64,000 bases of DNA from Curtobacterium sp. MCSS17_007. Its GTDB lineage: Bacteria > Actinomycetota > Actinomycetes > Actinomycetales > Microbacteriaceae. Positions within the stretch are counted from its first letter, which is position 1. Each line of letters opens with the position of its first letter. Positions 62,348-64,000 of the stretch are shown in pieces. Both the position numbers and the translations under genes were made by a program. The stretch is taken from positions 744,001 through 808,000 of the forward strand of contig NZ_CP126257.1 of the NCBI RefSeq assembly GCF_003234175.2, written 5' to 3'. Below the pieces are notes generated by a model. It worked only from the letters and a program-made list of their open reading frames with translations, was not told the DNA's origin and made no database searches.

Positions 62348-62695
62348 GTGAAGTACATCCACTACGACGCAAGTCTGATCCTCACAGGTGATCTGATCGC
62401 CGATGCGGTCGCCGACTACGCGGCGGTCCTCGGGGCGAACGCGCGGACCGACACGATCTCGGTCCCGAGTGTGGGCGACGACGGATCGGTGGCGACGTCG
62501 ATCCTGCTGGTCGGGCCCGCGAGCGAGCTCTGCGTGACCGTCGCGCCGGACGACGAGCTCGAACCCGAGGACCCGGCGTTCATCCGACGGCTCCGGGACG
62601 CGGCGCTCCGCGCAGGACCGTCCCTCCCCGTGAACGCGGACGGCGGGGAGCGCTTCCGTGGCGCCGAGGAACCGTCGGCCACGGAGCGGGACTGA
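62348..62695 (+). CDS. Conserved small acidic protein, second tandem paralog
   Basis: A 115-aa paralog of the preceding gene, with LVGPASELCVTVAPDDELEPEDPAF matching its block nearly residue for residue, and diverged N- and C-termini. GTG 62348 has AGGAGG 5 nt upstream, unlike the first copy. Function unknown. Followed by a hairpin and the convergent minus-strand gene. Confidence 0.78.
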   Translation: MKYIHYDASLILTGDLIADAVADYAAVLGANARTDTISVPSVGDDGSVATSILLVGPASELCVTVAPDDELEPEDPAFIRRLRDAALRAGPSLPVNADGGERFRGAEEPSATERD

Positions 62696-62734
62696 TCGAG
62701 TCGACGGAGCCGACCGTCACCGCGAGGACGACGA

Positions 62735-62761
62735 ACGCCGCCGGCGAGGAGCCGGCGGCGT
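62735..62761. terminator. 11-bp hairpin between convergent genes
   Basis: ACGCCGCCGGC (62735-62745) pairs perfectly with 62751-62761 around GAGGA, between the second paralog (+) and the small minus-strand gene. Confidence 0.75.
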
Positions 62762-62786
62762 CCGTCGTGTGAGCCCGGGCGCGGGA

Positions 62787-63074
62787 CTAGGCGGCGAGGG
62801 CCAGTTCGCCCTTGCGGACGGAGCCAGCGAGCAGGATGGTCCGGCTCGCCTCGCCCCGCCAGGAGCGGCCCGGGACGGTCCATCCCGCCTCGCCGTCGAC
62901 GTCCACGCGGGCGTCACGGGTGACGAACAGACGGAGGTCGTCGGCAGGTATGCGGACGAGGTACTCGCGCTGCGAGCGGTCGTCGCGCACCGGGAACTCG
63001 GCGATGCGGTCGGGGGAGACGACGGGCGCCGCGAGTGCGGTCCCGGTGATGGTGATGCGGTCGTTGCTGGTCAT
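62787..63074 (-). CDS. Hypothetical small protein, 95 aa
   Basis: Not recognised. The start TSNDRITITGTALAAPVVSPDRIAEFPVRD and the strand pattern (REYLVRIPADDLRLFVTRDARVDVDGEAGWTV) are reminiscent of an OB fold, but no family is claimed. ATG 63074 has no strong Shine-Dalgarno. The nearest good promoter (63327-63299) would give a leader of about 215 nt with no other credible gene in it. Confidence 0.6.
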   Translation of the reverse strand: MTSNDRITITGTALAAPVVSPDRIAEFPVRDDRSQREYLVRIPADDLRLFVTRDARVDVDGEAGWTVPGRSWRGEASRTILLAGSVRKGELALAA

Positions 63075-63298
63075 GTGGTGCGGTACTTCCTGGTCGTTCG
63101 GCGCCCGGTCGAGTCGTGGTCGGCGGACTTCGTGGTCCGGCGCGACGCATCGACTGCGGGCGCGCACGTCGTGTCTCGACGTGCAGCTCGTCCGATCGGA
63201 TCGAGCGGTGGTCTCGGTGGAATGCGACCCGGCGGGTCGGTACGAGACGGGCTGGTGTGCGCGAGTCAGATGGGTTCGCTGCAGTGCACCAAATGAAC

Positions 63299-63327
63299 AC
63301 TGTACGCCACCTTCGGCGAGACGTCCA
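63299..63327 (-). promoter_or_regulatory. Minus-strand promoter with long leader
   Basis: TGGACG (63327-63322) and TACAGT (63304-63299) with a 17-bp spacer, directed toward the 95-aa gene at 63074. The 63075-63290 leader holds no reading frame I trust. Confidence 0.5.
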
Positions 63328-63383
63328 GGAACACGGACGGGAGGCACGGTGCGACCGCGCACCCCTCCCTCGCAGGCTCGGTC

Positions 63384-63430
63384 GGCGCGCCCCGCGAGAC
63401 GCTTCGCGTCGCGGCTGAGCGGGGCGCGCC
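63384..63430. terminator. Nested hairpin after the PEP-mutase-type gene
   Basis: GGCGCGCCCCGC (63384-63395) pairs with 63419-63430, and inside the loop GACGC-TTC-GCGTC forms a second hairpin. It lies just past the stop of the minus-strand gene. A degenerate member of the GGGAGGC hairpin family (63339-63369) is next to it. Confidence 0.75.
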
Positions 63431-63444
63431 CGTCCGGTGGTCCG

Positions 63445-64000
63445 TCAGTTGAGGGAGGGGGTGTCCTCCGGCACGACGCCGTCGCCGTACAGGTCGGTCG
63501 CCAGGTCACGCAGGGCGCGCAGCGCGACGCGCTGCGTGAGCGGTCCGTAGGAGATGCGGGCGACGCCGAGCTCCTGGTACTCGGCGGCGGGCAGGGCGCC
63601 CGGCAGCCCGATCACCGACAGCTTGCCCCGGCCGAGCCCGTCGACGAGCCGCTCGACGACGTCGCGCTGGATCGCGCCGGGCACGAAGACGAGGGCCGCG
63701 CCGTTGTCGAGGAAGGCCTTGCCGCGGACGATGGCGTCCTCGATGCTCTCGTCGATCGGCCGGTCCCCGCCACGGGCGATCGCGTCGGTCCGGGCGTTGA
63801 GCTGGAAGGCGACGCCCTCGGCCTCGGCCGCGGCGGTGATCGCGGCCACCCGGGCGACTGCTTCGTCGAACGGACGGAGCCGGTCCTCGACGTTCGCGCC
63901 GACGATCCCGGCGGCGATCGCGCGTCGGATCGTCTCCGCCGGGTCCTCGTACCCGTCGTCGAGGTCCGCCGTGACGGGCAGGTCCGTTGCGGCGGCGACG
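63445..64000 (-). CDS. Isocitrate lyase/PEP mutase-family enzyme, C-terminal part
   Basis: About 185 C-terminal residues; the N-terminus lies beyond base 64000. The TIM-barrel signature VTADLDDGYEDPAETIRRA and GIVGANVEDRL (metal-binding acidic residues), then FQLNARTDAIARGG and FVPGAIQRDVVERLV, place it in the PEP-mutase/methylisocitrate-lyase superfamily. Without the N-terminal KKCGH-type active-site region, which is not visible here, the reaction cannot be assigned; many such actinobacterial proteins are C-C or C-P lyases of unknown substrate. Confidence 0.85.
   Translation of the reverse strand, partial: VAAATDLPVTADLDDGYEDPAETIRRAIAAGIVGANVEDRLRPFDEAVARVAAITAAAEAEGVAFQLNARTDAIARGGDRPIDESIEDAIVRGKAFLDNGAALVFVPGAIQRDVVERLVDGLGRGKLSVIGLPGALPAAEYQELGVARISYGPLTQRVALRALRDLATDLYGDGVVPEDTPSLN

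Overview
The window is one contiguous stretch of a very GC-rich actinobacterial chromosome. GTG starts are common, mycothiol-linked genes are present (mca), and the gene order greA - DUF4307 - mca - small membrane protein - hemolysin III - short-chain cis-prenyltransferase, followed by phoH, fumC, xseB/xseA, ispH, glpX and ychF, matches the conserved block known from Mycobacterium. Protein style (DUF6264-like and DUF4245-like proteins) and the recurrent hairpin sequence point to Microbacteriaceae, most likely a Curtobacterium-like organism. That genus call is inference.

Layout. 1-7.3 kb: hisS (3' part), eno, an FtsB/DivIC-like septum protein, a DUF501 protein, a type II NADH dehydrogenase, a tRNA with anticodon UAA and a ThrE-type exporter. 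7.5-16.3 kb: a large secreted/membrane Ig-like repeat protein, a LemA/M48 protease pair, a YcaQ-type DNA glycosylase, an AI-2E-type permease and threonine ammonia-lyase. 16.3-36.5 kb: the conserved actinobacterial core block (greA to rmuC) with central carbon genes fumC, fbaA and glpX, plus a TetR/alcohol-dehydrogenase pair with a perfect palindromic operator. 36.6-48.1 kb: a complete myo-inositol catabolic operon (iolC, aldolase, iolA, iolB, iolD, iolE, iolG, a truncated IolH-like gene, a second Gfo/Idh/MocA dehydrogenase), a tautomerase gene and a convergent GntR regulator, with a similar candidate operator core at both forward promoters. 48.2-50.9 kb: an exonuclease, a hydrolase, a small membrane protein and ychF.

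50.9-61.0 kb is a 10.1-kb integrated element that is not part of the conserved backbone. A 17-bp near-identical direct repeat (one mismatch) marks its ends. The left copy is the last codons of ychF, and the right copy still encodes the same ychF C-terminus (FRFNN-stop). The element carries a tyrosine integrase, an XRE-type repressor, twin palindromic operators, an excisionase, a small replication-like region and two cargo modules with AT-richer, atypical codon use. Module 1 is an operon of a Ser/Thr-kinase-like protein and an unrecognised barrel-like protein, convergent with a putative PD-(D/E)XK nuclease that has an inserted winged helix. Module 2 is an OLD-like/DUF3696 ATPase overlapping an unrecognised 298-aa partner. 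The two forward operons are each preceded by a copy of the same ~80-bp structured repeat (33 bp identical). Each module looks like an anti-phage or conflict system, and the kinase/barrel/nuclease set is the best candidate for something undescribed.

61.0-64 kb returns to chromosome: a TetR-like regulator, two tandem paralogous small proteins, a small protein with a long leader, and the C-terminal part of a PEP-mutase/isocitrate-lyase-type enzyme.

Two window-wide patterns stand out. Many genes start 6-9 nt after a TAnnnT-like -10 hexamer (often TAGGCT) without a Shine-Dalgarno sequence, so they are probably leaderless. Gene ends repeatedly carry long perfect hairpins built on the same GACGGGAGGC(G)CG stem.
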